From Tillandsia leiboldiana (lineage: Eukaryota; Streptophyta; Magnoliopsida; Poales; Bromeliaceae), in contig CM055068.1 of the NCBI GenBank assembly GCA_029204045.2, positions 32,619,028 through 32,683,027 of the forward strand: a stretch of DNA of 64,000 nucleotides, read 5' to 3'. How positions within the stretch are numbered: the stretch's first letter is position 1; every line of letters starts with the position of its first letter. The notes under the pieces were generated by a model, which saw nothing but the letters and a program-made list of their open reading frames with translations, made no database searches and was not told where the DNA came from. The position numbers and the translations under genes are program-made. Below are positions 11,201-22,422 of this stretch, piece by piece.

Positions 11201-13097
11201 CCATCGCACAGTGGACTTGGATGCGTGCTGATGCAGGAAGGGAGGGTAATTGCTTATGCATCAAGACAGCTTAAGGATTACGAGAAGAATTACCCTACCC
11301 ATGACTTGGAACTTGCTGCTGTGGTGTTTGCACTGAAGCTTTGGCGCCATTACCTATATGGGGAGCACTGTGAAATCTACACCGACCACAAGAGCCTAAA
11401 GTACCTGTTCACGCAGAAGGAACTGAATTTGAGGCAGCGCAGATGGTTAGAGTTACTGAAGGATTACGATGTGGATATCCTTTACCATCCAGGAAAGGCC
11501 AACGTGGTTGCAGATGCTTTGAGTAGGAGAGCGGTGCAGAGTTTGTCCATGTTGATTACAGAGCAGGCGCCACTATTAGAGGAGTTGAGACGGCTCGAGA
11601 TAGAGGTTGTATCCCCTGGGGTCTCTGCTAGACTGATGTCTTTGGTCGTGCAGTCCCACTCTACTCGAGAGGATCCGGGAGAAACAGAGCGAGGACCCCC
11701 ATTTGACCAAGATTCGAGATCAGATTCCGAGGGATCGATCAGGGGATTTTTCAGTTGATACTGCGGGAGTACTGAGGTACAGGGATCGAGCCTGTGTGCC
11801 AGTGGATTCTGAGATCAGAGAGCAGATATTGAGAGAGGCCCATTATACACCTTACACCCTTCATCCTGGGGGGACTAAGATGTATAAGGACCTCAAGACA
11901 CACTTCTGGTGGAATGGCATGAAAAGGGATATTGGGAGGTTTGTGTCTCAGTGTTTAACTTGTCAGCAGGTAAAAGCTGAGCATCGTGTGCCAGCTGGCA
12001 AGTTACAAAGTCTTCCAATTCCCGAGTGGAAGTGGGACCACATCACGATGGATTTTGTGGTCGGATTACCGAGGGCACAAGGAGGTGCAGATGCTATCTG
12101 GGTAGTGGTGGATCGACTTACCAAGTCAGCGCACTTTTTGCCTATACAGACTACTTGGCCACTCGAACGACTAGCCCAATTATACTTGGATGAGATAGTG
12201 AGGTTACATGGGGTGCCAGCTTTCATAGTGTCAGATAGAGACCCGAGGTTTGTTTCGCGATTCTGGGGGAGTTTACAGACTACCTTGGGGACTCAGCTCA
12301 GATTTAGTACAGCTTTCCACCCACAGACTGATGGACAGTCAGAGCGGACGATTCAGATCCTTGAGGATATGCTGAGGGCTTGTATCCTAGAGTTTGGTGG
12401 TGGATGGATTCGACACTTATCACTGGCCGAGTTTGCGTACAACAATAGCTTTCAAGCGAGCATCCAAATGGCTCCGTTTGAAGCGTTGTACGGACGCAAA
12501 TGTCGATCACCGCTATATTGGAGTGATGTGGGGGAGAGAAGGACTCTGGGACCAGATTTGTTGCTAGAGGCAGAAGAAAAGGTCAGAGTGATCCGACAGC
12601 ACCTTCAGATCGCTCAGAGTCGACAGAGGAGCTATGCTAATGTTCGGCGACGAGACTTAGAGTTTCAGGTGGGAGAGCATGTATTTCTGAAAGTCTCGCC
12701 GTCCAAAGGGATAAGGAGGTTCGGTATTCGCGGGAAACTCAGTCCCCGATACATTGGACCCTTTGAGGTATTGGAGCGTATCGGGCCAGTTGCTTATCGA
12801 CTTGCACTTCCCCCGAGACTGGCTGGTGTCCACGATGTCTTTCATGTTTCCACTCTGAGGAGGTACGTCTTCGACCCGTCGCACGTCATCGACTTTGCAC
12901 CACTCGAGGTCAGCGAGGATTTGAGATATGGGGAGCGCCCACTGCGAATTCTAGATCGGGAGATGAAAGAATTGCGCAATCGGACCATCTCCTATGTGAA
13001 GATCCTCTGGAGCAATCATGATGAGCGCGAGGCGACGTGGGAGCTCGAGTCAGCGATGATGGACGCCTACCCCTACCTGTTCGAGGCTCAGGATTGA
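8300..13097 (+). pseudogene. gag-pol: Gypsy 1 gag-pol polyprotein, one frameshift
   Basis: The start is taken at the ATG at 8300 (MPPRR), which gypsy 3 shares. Order: Pro-rich N-terminus, retrotransposon gag domain (about 8620-9090), Gln/Arg/Ser-rich linker, zinc knuckle region (9410-9510), aspartic protease (DTGAS at 9749), reverse transcriptase (FIDD at 10751-10762), RNase H (TDHKSL), integrase (HHCC, then D, D and E in TMDF, SDRDPRF, TDGQSERT) and a chromodomain-like end. One extra T at 11654, absent from gypsy 2, shifts the frame so it stops at 11758; the rest continues to 13097. Other probable lesions are the first knuckle Cys changed to Tyr (YYGCGQPGH), YREW for YREL, and YSDPS for YSDAS. 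Confidence 0.92.
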
Positions 13098-13109
13098 GGT
13101 ATGATTTTC

Positions 13110-13125
13110 GTTTCGAGGACGAAAC
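13110..13125 (+). other. Conserved hairpin before polypurine tract
   Basis: GTTTCG-AGGA-CGAAAC is a perfect 6-bp stem with a 4-base loop, just after the gag-pol stop. The same motif precedes the polypurine tract in gypsy 2, gypsy 4 (about 47059) and gypsy 3 (about 56066-56085). Confidence 0.55.
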
Positions 13126-13132
13126 TTTTGTT

Positions 13133-13144
13133 AGTGGGGGAGGA
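13133..13144 (+). other. Polypurine tract (gypsy 1)
   Basis: AGTGGGGGAGGA lies directly against the TG of the 3' LTR; it primes plus-strand synthesis. Confidence 0.9.
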
Positions 13145-16100
13145 TGTAGTGTCCCAGTTTTCCCCTGTGTTTTTCCCCTGTTTCGGGGTGTGGAACACCT
13201 GTTAGTGGTGTGTGGGGCCCCAACATGTCAAAGTGTTATGTTGTTTGGAACCAGAGAGGATTTGGGAGCAAGCCTGACCTTCGGCTGCCTTTGCCAAATT
13301 TTAGGAGTGGAATCAGGCTAATTGGAGGCCGTATTTGAATTCAGCGCGGAAAAACGCTTGAAAACGGCTATTTACTTATTTATTTTGGAGTCCGGATGCC
13401 CAAAAACGGACCCCCGGAAGTTTTCTGCGCAAATTGGTGCATGGGGGGAGCCGTGGACCATCCCGGGACACGTGGCAGCCTATTATTGGGCCGGCGCACC
13501 ACTCTCGGTCCACGGAGTAGACCGCCGGTGCACGGTGGACCGGCGGGCCACGTGGCGGCACCCGATTGGCCCGGCGTAGTGCGCTCGGCGCGCGGGGCAG
13601 GCCGGGCAGGTGCGGCGCGTGCGCGGTGCACGGTGGACCGGGGCGCGCCACGTGGCGGCCTCGGATTGGTCGGCTCATGTACGCGTGGCGCACACAGAGC
13701 TGCCCGGGTGCGGCCGTAGGCACGTGGGCGCACGTGGGCGCACGTGGGCGCGCGTGGGCGGCGGCGGCCGCCGACAGCCGTGTCGGGCGTGGGGGCCACG
13801 TGTCGCCGCACCATTGGCGGGCGCGCCCACCGCGCCGCCAATCACGGGGGACACGTGGCGCTTCCCCGTTGGGCCGCACGGCTGCCGCCTGTTTGGCGGA
13901 CACGTGTCGGGCCCTGGGGGCGGGTCGGACGGGCGAAGGGTGCGGCCGATCCGCTGTGCGAGCGGGGCGTGGGCCAGGCCGAACTGTGCGCGCCCGGAAA
14001 TTGCTGGGCCGGGCCGCACTGTGCGCGCCCGAATTGGGCGGGCCGCACTGTTTGCGCCCGAATTCCGGGACATATTGGGAATTAATCCAATTGTTTTGTG
14101 GGCCTATTTAAAGGCCTCCCCTCCCTTCTTTTTCTCTATTTTCTGAGAGATAGAGAGGGAACCTGTGGGAGGGGCCTTAAGAGAAGTTTTTCATCTTCTT
14201 ATTTTCTACCTCGTGGTGCGTTCCCAGATTTTCTGGAAGTTCGACAGCGGCGATCCGGATTTTACAGTGTGCCCCGTTTTTCCCCAATCTCGGCCCGTTA
14301 TCGTCGCATTTCAGTCCGAGGAGTCCCCTGCGCAGTACAGGAGTCCTCTTTCGACGATTTCTTCGCCGGTGTGTTCCTAAGAGGTAGGGCTTCGTTTTCC
14401 GTGTTGGTGGTTTCTCTGGATTCCGATTCCTTGGCACGATTCCCGAGGTGTTTTGACCCCCTCTTTTGCTGTTTGGGTTTTTGGACAGCGACGACTTCGA
14501 CGAATTATTTCTCAGCGTAGGAATATCAGATCGAGGCGATTCAAGAGTCGATTTTGGGCTACTTTTCGCGAGGAACGCCACCGTGATTTTTTTGAGATTT
14601 TAGGAGCTCGAGACAGAGGTGAAATTCCTCGTTTTGCGTGCTGATTGTAAAAACAGCAATTATGTGTTTGGAACTTGTAGTTTTTACACCGTGTACATTT
14701 ATGTGATGTTGTAGGTTACTGTTTCAGCAGACGGTGTGATTAGAGGACAGCGGGTATTTTTGGGTGTTTTGTGCACGCTTTTCGAGGTGGGTGGTTGCGT
14801 TTCCCTCTTTGTTGACTTGCACACTAGGAATAGTAGAGTTTCCCAATATTAAATGTGATTGTTAACTTGTGGTATATGAACCTATTGCATTGGCCCCCCT
14901 AAATTAAGTGATTGCTTTTATGTGATAAATCTGGGACAATAACGTTGGAAAATTGCTATATCTTAATCCGCATGCAAATAAATAACCCTTTAATATTTTA
15001 AATTGATTCTTTACAAGAAACCTTAATCACCTTTCAAATGCTTTTAAAAGAGAACACTGGCATGCTTATTTGGACAACTAGTTAAGCCACTATTTTACTG
15101 CAGCGCTTTATTATGGGATTTGACTTAGGAGAAAACATGCTTTATTGTTATAATTCTCCTCTATCGATGCATGATGATCGAGTAGGAGCGGGATCTTGAG
15201 ATGGTGTAGTTGGATCTTGAGTCTGGGACAGTTTAGACTCGTTTTGGGGATTATGGGGCATAGTGGCAACCGCGGATATTAGGCGGTTGACCAGATATTC
15301 TTACCTTATCAGATTGGGGTCTATGGGTTCAGCGGTGACCGCGGATTTTGGGCGGTCGACCGGATGTTATTATCACATCAGATTGGGGATCGGGGTTGCA
15401 TTAGTGGATGGAGTATTCCCACTTTGATCATGGTCATGATCCAGTCCTGCTAGTGTGAGACATTAGTTACAGAGATGCTTGATACAGAGATACTTTACTC
15501 GTGTGGGTCGCTCCCCTCGAGTGCCACTCCGGAGTAGGCTTTACATCGTGCCGAGCGCCGGGCACAGTTGGTGAGGTGAGTGATGACAGAGCAGGCAGTG
15601 CCAGTATTTCCTGGCCCTCTGATTGGGTTTCTTTGGGCAGTCAGCTTTATAGTTGCATTTATACAGTTATCTTTTGGCACTGCATTTAGAGGCATAGTAG
15701 TGTTAGTTCCTTTTTCAGCAGTCTGTACTGCATACCACTGTTATTTCCTTTTGCCTCTTTATTCCTAGTGGGTGCGTCAGCATTAGAGGTTTTACCCACT
15801 AGGGGAGGCTACTGGTTTATCTAGTAGTTCTCACCCCCATTGTTGTTTCTGTCTTCTTCCCTTTGTTTTGCAGAGTCATCTGCGCGGGCTGCTGGGCCTT
15901 CAGCGGCAGATCGAGGCAAGAGAATCGCCGACTAGCTAGATCATCTACCCCGAGCGAGAGACTAGCGAGGTTTCATTATACCCCCTTTTGTATCTCAGAC
16001 TTCAGTAGTTTACTTTTGGGTCTGGCTTTGGCCAGCTGTTTGTATCTTTATGGGAGTTGGGGAGTATATTGTACTTTTATTTCAGTTTGTAGTTTATTTC

Positions 16101-16264
16101 AGTCTGAGATTACTTTAGTTCTATTAGTTCAGCTCTGTTTATGCTCTTTTATTATATATTATCTATCTGAGCAGGTTACCATCGCTTCGTGTACATGGAA
16201 AATTCCGTGTGCACGGCGGATCTGTTGGCGGGCCCGGGTCCTGGTTTACACCCGGGGCGTGACA
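13145..16264 (+). repeat. 3' LTR of gypsy 1
   Basis: TGTAGTGTCCC to GGGGCGTGACA, 3120 bases. It carries the same G-box array as the 5' LTR but with three GCACGTGGGC units (from about 13720). It has its own private substitutions relative to 4899-8008 and 32235-35352. The base after it (16265) begins unrelated sequence. Confidence 0.93.
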
Positions 16265-17518
16265 CTACCGAACTCAAGTATCTCATCAGTATCACTGTCT
16301 CACAAGTGGCTCCTGCAGGCTATAGTCCTCGATCAAACAGATCGGTATCTCGATGCTCAAAGCACAAACTCAGTCGGAGAACCCTCCACGACTCAATCTC
16401 ACAACACAGACCCACTCAACGAAGGTACTACACAGCTGGGACCACCGTCTCTCCCAACGGCTCCCTCAACAACACCCCACTGAACTCAACACTCAACTCA
16501 CGGCCGGAGCTACTCCACGGCCAGATCTGCGAAAGGTCCGAAACCCCGGGAGACTAACACCTACGTCCCCAAGAAAGAAGCAGCCCTTAGAACCCAGATC
16601 ACTCGAATCCGCTCGGGTGGATAAGTTTATAAGAAACCATGTCATTTATTTCAGAAAATCATTCGATCTGAGAGAAATCCATCTTATTAATGATTTTTAG
16701 TCTTTTTAGGAAAACCCTTTGAAATCAAGCTTTATGCCCAAACCTCGAAGGGCTAATGCCCTCGTCCTATCACACAAGAACCGACTCAGGCAACCTTGCG
16801 AGTCTTGGAAGAAACATTGGCTGACTAAAATCATGTATTTATCCAAAAAGGTTCTGGGTTCAAGGTCCTGCTAACACACGTGCACCACGATCACAACCTG
16901 GGGGTGACGAGAAGAACAGCGGAAAGGAAAACCCCCGGGACCACCGTTTATCTGAAACGGTTCCCCAAAACACTAACACTGGCCTAACCCAGCCACCAGA
17001 CCCCACTCGGCCCCCCGGGCCCGAGTGCAACACCCGTCCCACAACACTCTGACCACTCAGCCCACTACCCGGGCGAGAAAACTCTAAGTCCCGAAGGATA
17101 TGAAAAGTGCGGGATGTCTAAAGCATAAAGGAACCTAGCCCAAATTAAGGTTCACAAATGGTCTGGTCAAACTCATGCACATATGACGGGGGTGCTAGTA
17201 AAGTTCCAAGAAAACACTTAAACTAGCATGCAATCCTATCACAGTAGAATTAGAAGGAAGTCCGTAGACTTGGAGAGAAACCAACCCACCTCAGAAAGCC
17301 ACCAATTGCTCGTCGACACTCGCAATTGGCTCAGCGGGCTTACCTGGCTTCCAAGGGGTCCGCACGCAACACGAAGCCCGATGCCAGAATCCGCACGCGA
17401 ATCGGAGCACGCGGCGACCAACCACACGACCGCGCGCTCCGCGGAAGCTAAAACCGCACCGCAAGCTGCCAGAAGCGAAGAAATCGCAAAATCAATCCAC
17501 ACAGTCAAAACCGAGCAT

Positions 17519-18095
17519 CCGACGGCGAAAAACAGCTTCCGTCGGCGAAAACAGCTCCGTCGGCGAAAAACTGCGCCCGACGGCGAAAAACAGCACGCGG
17601 CGGCGAAAAACAGCTTCGTCGGCGAAAAACAGCGCCCGACGGCAAAAAACAGCACGCGGCGGCGAAAAACAGCTCCGTCGGCGAAAAACAGCGCCCGACG
17701 GCGAAAAACAGGCAAAATCTGCTAGCGAGACAGTTCGCGAAAATCCTGCGAAACTGCTCGTGAAAACCGCTCAAAATCTGCTCACAAACTGCTTGCAAAA
17801 ACTGCCCAAAACCGGCTTGCGAAAACAGCTTGCGATAAACTGCTCCGTCGGCGAAAAACTGCGCCCGACGGCGAAAACAGCTTGAAAATCAGCTTGCGAA
17901 AATCCTGCGAAAACCGCTCGCAAAACAGCGGAAAACAGCGAAACCTGCGCGCGAAACCGCTTGCGAAATCTGCCGGCGAAATCTGTGAAAAACGGCTCCG
18001 TCGGCGAAAAACCAGCGCCCGACGGCGAAAAACAGCTCGCGGCGGCGAAAAACAGCGGCCGACGGCGACCAACGGGCTCCGACGGCGAAAAAAAA
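17519..18095 (+). repeat. About 20-bp tandem array, GGCGAAAAACAGC core
   Basis: The core GGCGAAAAACAGC recurs about ten times in 17519-17712 with alternating linkers (TTCCGTC, GCCCGAC, ACGCGGC). It reappears near 17845-17882 and 17998-18090. Between these blocks are degenerate versions (GCGAAAATCCTGCGAAA). All are in the same orientation. Confidence 0.8.
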
Positions 18096-18199
18096 CGGCG
18101 CCGGCACGCAACCCGAGGTGTCGCCCGCCGTCCGGGAGCACGCCGAGCGTCCACCAGCCCTGCCGCGCGACGAGGGAGGCCCGCCGCGCGGCACCAAGC

Positions 18200-18715
18200 C
18201 AAACCGCGCGGCGCAGGGGCTGCTGCGCGGCGCTGGAGCGCGTCGCGCAGTGCCCCAGCGGCGCTGCGCGCGGCCGCGCGCAGCCAGCCGCGCGCGCGCG
18301 GCCGCTGCGCGCAGCAGCGCGCGCCCGCGCGCGCCTGCGCGCGGCCCGCGCGCGGCCAAGCCGTGCCGCGCGCACCTGCGCGCGGCCCTGCCGCGCGCGC
18401 CCGCGCGCGGCCATGCCGCGCGCACCTGCGCGCGGCCCTACCGCGCGCGCCCGCGCGCGGCCATGCCGCGCGCACCTGCGCGCGGCCAAGCAGTGCCGCG
18501 CGCACCTGCGCGCGGCCCTGCCGCGCGCGCCTGCGCGCGGCCAGGCAGGGCCTGCCGCGCACGCCTGCGCGCGGCCTGGCAGCGCCGCGTGCAGCACTTT
18601 GCTGCACGCGGCGCCGCGCCCAGCGGCACCCCGCCGCAGGGTGCTGCCAACAGCAGCACCCTGGCGCCGCGCGTGCGCCGTTGCGCGCGCGCGCGGCCGC
18701 CGGCGACGGCAAAAC
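18200..18715 (+). repeat. GC-rich palindromic minisatellite
   Basis: Almost pure G/C, built from units of roughly 27-36 bases of the form GCCGCGCGC-ACCT-GCGCGCGGC, each a near-perfect inverted repeat. The units are clearest at 18355-18560. It should form strong hairpins as DNA or RNA. Confidence 0.8.
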
Positions 18716-19030
18716 CACAAAGAACCCAAATAAATTCCAAAAATCCAATAATTCAAGAATCCAATATTTTTTGCTCTTTAAAACCAATTAAAATCCAATT
18801 AACAACAACCAAACTCCAAAACCCAAAAATCTGAAATTTTACTTACCTCAACGACGCTCGCCGCACGCCCGCGAGCTCCCCTCGGCCTCCAACGGCGAGT
18901 CCAAAAATCCAAGATCGGCTCCAAACTCCTTTTCCTTCCTCTTCTTCTTCTTCCTTTTCCTCTCTTTTCTTTTCCTTTCTTTCTTCCTTCCTTTTCTTTC
19001 CTTCTCTGCTGCAGAGGAAGAGGCTGGGGC

Positions 19031-19040
19031 CTTTTATAAA
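19031..19040 (-). promoter_or_regulatory. TATA box of the unrecognised LTR-like segment
   Basis: On the minus strand TTTATAAAAGGCCCC is followed by a CT/GA-rich leader. The TATA match is strong and is consistent with an LTR promoter reading leftward. Confidence 0.5.
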
Positions 19041-19089
19041 GCAAAAAGGCTAATTAATTAATTAACTAATTAATTAATTCCCAGAAATC

Positions 19090-19655
19090 CAACTCCAACT
19101 CACTTTTTGTCTTCGGGCTCTCCGCCGCTGCCCGGAACCTCCCGAACTCCGCTGTAAATCGAAAATACACGCGCTCACAGCTTTTTCTCTTGAAAAAGCT
19201 CATCCGTTGAGTCGGGGTGCTCAAATCAATTACCGGCTCCAAAATTGCCAGTTCCGACTCACTTTTTGCCTCCGGGTCCTCCGCGTCAGTCCGGAACCTC
19301 CCGAACCTCGCTGTAATTCAAAAGTACACGTGTCCACAGCTTTTTCTCCTCAAAAAGCTTATCCGTTGAGTCGGGGTGCTCAAATCAATTACCGGCTCCA
19401 AAATTGCCAGTTCCGACTCACTTTTTGACTCCGGGTCCTCCGCGTCAGTCCGGAACCTCCCGAACCTCGCTGTAAATCAAAAGTACACGTGTCCACAGCT
19501 TTTTCTCCTCAAAAAGCTTATCCGTTGAGTCGGGGTGCTCAAATCAATTACGGGCTCCAAAATTGCCAGTTCCGACTCACTTTTTGACTCCGGGTCCTCC
19601 GCGTCAGTCCGGAACCTCCCGAACCTCGCTGTAATCTGAAAGTACACCTGTTCCA
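19090..19655 (+). repeat. About 160-bp tandem repeat, 3.5 copies
   Basis: The landmark CCGTTGAGTCGGGGTGCTC occurs at 19204, 19364 and 19522, giving periods of 160 and 158 bases. A partial unit precedes (from about 19090) and another follows (to about 19655). Units are highly similar, with the first the most diverged. It lies upstream of the minus-strand TATA box, the usual place for LTR U3 repeats. Confidence 0.85.
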
Positions 19656-19861
19656 AGTGTTCCTGAATTTCCGGCGCTCCACGGTGAAGTCGGAAATTTC
19701 CAATCTCATCCTCAATCGGCCTACAAAGCCCGGAAAACCCCCGAATCGAGCTGGAGCTTCCGCGTTGATCCGAATCAACCCGGCATCAACTGTAACCTCA
19801 GATACAACATGCTCAAGGCAACTCTCTGCTCCAAGTCATCTGTGTGGTCGGCGCGCTATCC

Positions 19862-22077
19862 AAAGCCCCGGTACTTTACAAGAATGGTGTAGTCGAGCGC
19901 AAATACAGGGTTGTACAAGAGATGGCACGTGTTATGCTTCACAGCTGGAATTTACCGCTACATTTTTGGGCTGAAGCTGTGAACACTGCAATCTATGTTA
20001 TTAATCGAGTTTATTTGCGCCCGGGAATGTTAAATACACCATATGAACTATGGTTTTGTAGAAAGCCAAACATCAAATATTTTCGTATTTTGGGAGTCGA
20101 TGTTACATTTTACGTGACCGCGAAAATCTTGGAAAATTTGACTCTCGAAGTGACGAAGGGATTTTTATGGGTTATTCTACAAATAGTAGAGCATATCGGG
20201 TATTTAACTTGGAATCTAAAACGATTGTAGAATCCATAAATGTTAAAGTAGATGAAGCTTTCCACTTTGCATCTGATAAATCTACCCTTGATATCTCTCT
20301 TGATGATGATACTCCTGTAAATGCATCTTCTCATGATAATACTTTCAATATTAATGATGCATCTAATGGTTCTTCAAGCTTATCTGATGTGCAGGAATCA
20401 TCTCATGTACCTCCGAGTACTCCATTACATCAAACGTTACGCATCTCCAAGGATCATCCTGAATCAAACATCATTGGAGACCCACTAGAAGGAGTCAAAA
20501 CTCGGAGACAGTTGGTTTGTGGATTCGCTTGTTACGTTTCCATGATCGAACCAAAGAACGTCGATGAAGCTCTTCAGGATGACTACTGGATTGAAGCAAT
20601 GCAGGAAGAGCTCCATCAGTTTGAACACAACAAAGTCTGGGAATTAACGACGCCTCCGAAGCAACACAATGTGATCGGTACTAAATGGATTTTTCAAGAA
20701 CAAGAAAAATGAGGATGGTACCATCATCAGGAACAAAGCACGTCTAGTTGCTCAAGGCTACTCTCAAATAGAAGGTATAGACTTTGATGAAACGTTCGCC
20801 CCTGTAGCTAGACTCGAGTCCATTCGTATCTTATTCGCTATTGCTTGTCACTTTAAAATAAAACTCTTTCAAATGGACGTTAAGAGCGCGTTTTTAAATG
20901 GGTTTTTAAATGAGGAAGTTTATGTGGCTCAACCGAAAGGTTTTGTAGACTGTAAACTACCTAACCATGTTTTTCGTTTGAAAAAGGCTCTTTACGGTTT
21001 AAAACAAGCATCGCGAGCGTGGTACGAAAGGTTGACAAAGCACCTTTTGGAGAAGGGCTATACTCGAGGGGGAGCAGACATGACTCTCTTTGTGAAGTAT
21101 TATCAAAATAACTTCATTGTTGCACAAATCTATGTCGATGACATTGTATTTGGAGCAACAAAGGATAATGATGCTTCTAAATTCGCTGAAACCATGGAAA
21201 ACGAATTTGAGATGTCAATGATGGGCGAACTGACATACTTTCTTGGATTGCAAGTGAAACAAAATGGTGAAGGCATCCATCTGTGTCAATCCAAGTATGC
21301 AAAGGAGTTCGTAAAGAAATTCGGATTAGAAGATTCTAAAGATTTTCCTACTCCTATGGGAACTAGCAATAAGGGATTAGGAAGTGAATCTCTTAGTGAG
21401 AATGTAGACGAGAAACTTTATCTCAGCATGATTGGAAGTCTACTTTACCTCACAGCTAGTCGCTCGGATATATCCTTTAGTGTTGGGATTTGCGCGAGAT
21501 ATCAATCAGCACCAAAGGAGGTTCACCTGAAAGCGGTGGAAACGGATCATCCGGTACATCAAGGAACCATTAATTTCGGAATTTGGTATCCTATGGGAAC
21601 AAGTCTAGATATTATTGGATACTCAGATGCCGATTGGGCAGGATCTGTGGATGATCGGAAAAGTACGAGTGGTGCATGTTTTATCTTGGCCATTGCCTTG
21701 TTGCATGGCATAGTAAAAAGCAAAACTGCATTGCACTCTCAACTGCCGAAGCGGAATATATCTCAGCGGGTAGTTGTTCAACTCAACTCATTTGGATGAA
21801 AAGCGTGTTGAGCGACTTCCGGATTTCAGCAACTTCGGTAACTGTTTTATGTGACAACACTAGTGCTATAAACATTTCAAAAAACCCTGTGTTGCACTCA
21901 AGAACAAAACACATTGAACTTAGATATCATTTTCTTAGAGAGCTAGTTGAATCAAATATTCTTCAAATTTCCTACATTTCAACTGAAGATCAATTAGATG
22001 ACATTTTAACAAAACCTTTGGATCAAAAACGTTTTATTCATTTCCGTAAAGCAATTGGAAAGCTTTCCTTGAAATAA
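19862..22077 (+). pseudogene. pol: Copia B pol, truncated and frameshifted
   Basis: It begins in the integrase core at NGVVERKYRVVQEMARVM (the catalytic Glu is present; the two Asp are lost with the truncation). It continues through the integrase C-terminus, linker, reverse transcriptase (FLNGFLNEEVYVAQPKGF, then YVDDIVFGATKDND near 21130) and RNase H, and ends at 22077 with ILTKPLDQKRF. Frame changes occur near 20110-20165, 20695, 21535-21560 and 21675. Sequence identity to copia A pol is high, so both belong to one family. Confidence 0.88.
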
Positions 22078-22410
22078 CCTCTTTTTGAAACTCTTGTTTA
22101 AGTTAGGTTTTGTTTTTGTGTTTTTGTTCATTATCTATGCTTAGACATAGAACATTAATTGAGCATTAGTTTTATTGACTTTAACTGCATCTTTTATATG
22201 TTTAGAAATTTATTATGCTTTGGATATCATAATAATTCATTGATGCAATGATCATTATGTGAATTAAATCATCTTTGTGTTGATCAAAGTCAATTTCTCT
22301 CTCAATGATCTCTTGGTATAGTTTTTATCTTATTTGACTATTTAGTCGTGTATGAAATCGAGATCAATTTTTGGTTGAATACTTTATATCTTAAATAATT
22401 GATAGCCAAT

Positions 22411-22422
22411 TGAGGGGGAGTC
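22411..22422 (+). other. Internal polypurine-tract-like site (copia B)
   Basis: TGAGGGGGAGTC, conserved with 1716-1733 (minus) of copia A and similar to the terminal tract at 25796-25809. A possible second plus-strand priming site. Confidence 0.45.

Larger units (their letters stand above)
4899..16264 (+). mobile_element. Gypsy 1: Ty3/gypsy chromovirus (Tekay/Del-like), two LTRs
   Basis: The element has 5' LTR 4899-8008, a primer site for initiator Met-tRNA, gag-pol in the order protease, reverse transcriptase, RNase H, integrase, a chromodomain-like C-terminus, a polypurine tract and 3' LTR 13145-16264. The LTRs differ at only a few dozen sites, so the insertion is young. The left flank (TTGAC) and right flank (CTACC) do not match, so there is no target duplication. 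The left flank is copia A gag and the right flank is unrelated sequence, which points to recombination or misjoining. A one-base insertion splits gag-pol. Confidence 0.93.
16265..19855 (-). other. Unrecognised LTR-like segment with tandem arrays
   Basis: No coding domain is recognisable. The right half looks like a minus-strand LTR: a TTTATAAAAG TATA box (19031-19040, minus) followed on that strand by a purine-rich leader, then GC-rich and GGCGAAAAACAGC arrays. The 160-bp repeats on the other side of the TATA box would be U3 enhancer repeats. The left 1.2 kb (16265-17500) shows no repeat or frame I can name. LTR ends were not found, so element boundaries are unknown. Long open frames at 17771-18834 come from GC richness. 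Confidence 0.5.

Noticed and set aside
4894..16269. Target duplication for gypsy 1
   Set aside because: TTGAC on the left and CTACC on the right do not match at any 4-6 base offset.
17519..18095. Regular repeats with spacers, considered as a CRISPR array
   Set aside because: Linkers are themselves repeated rather than unique, units are about 20 bases, and the context is a plant retroelement.
17771..18834. Open frames of 180-340 codons on both strands
   Set aside because: They fall in the GC-only palindromic array; Ala/Arg-rich translations in every frame show composition, not coding.
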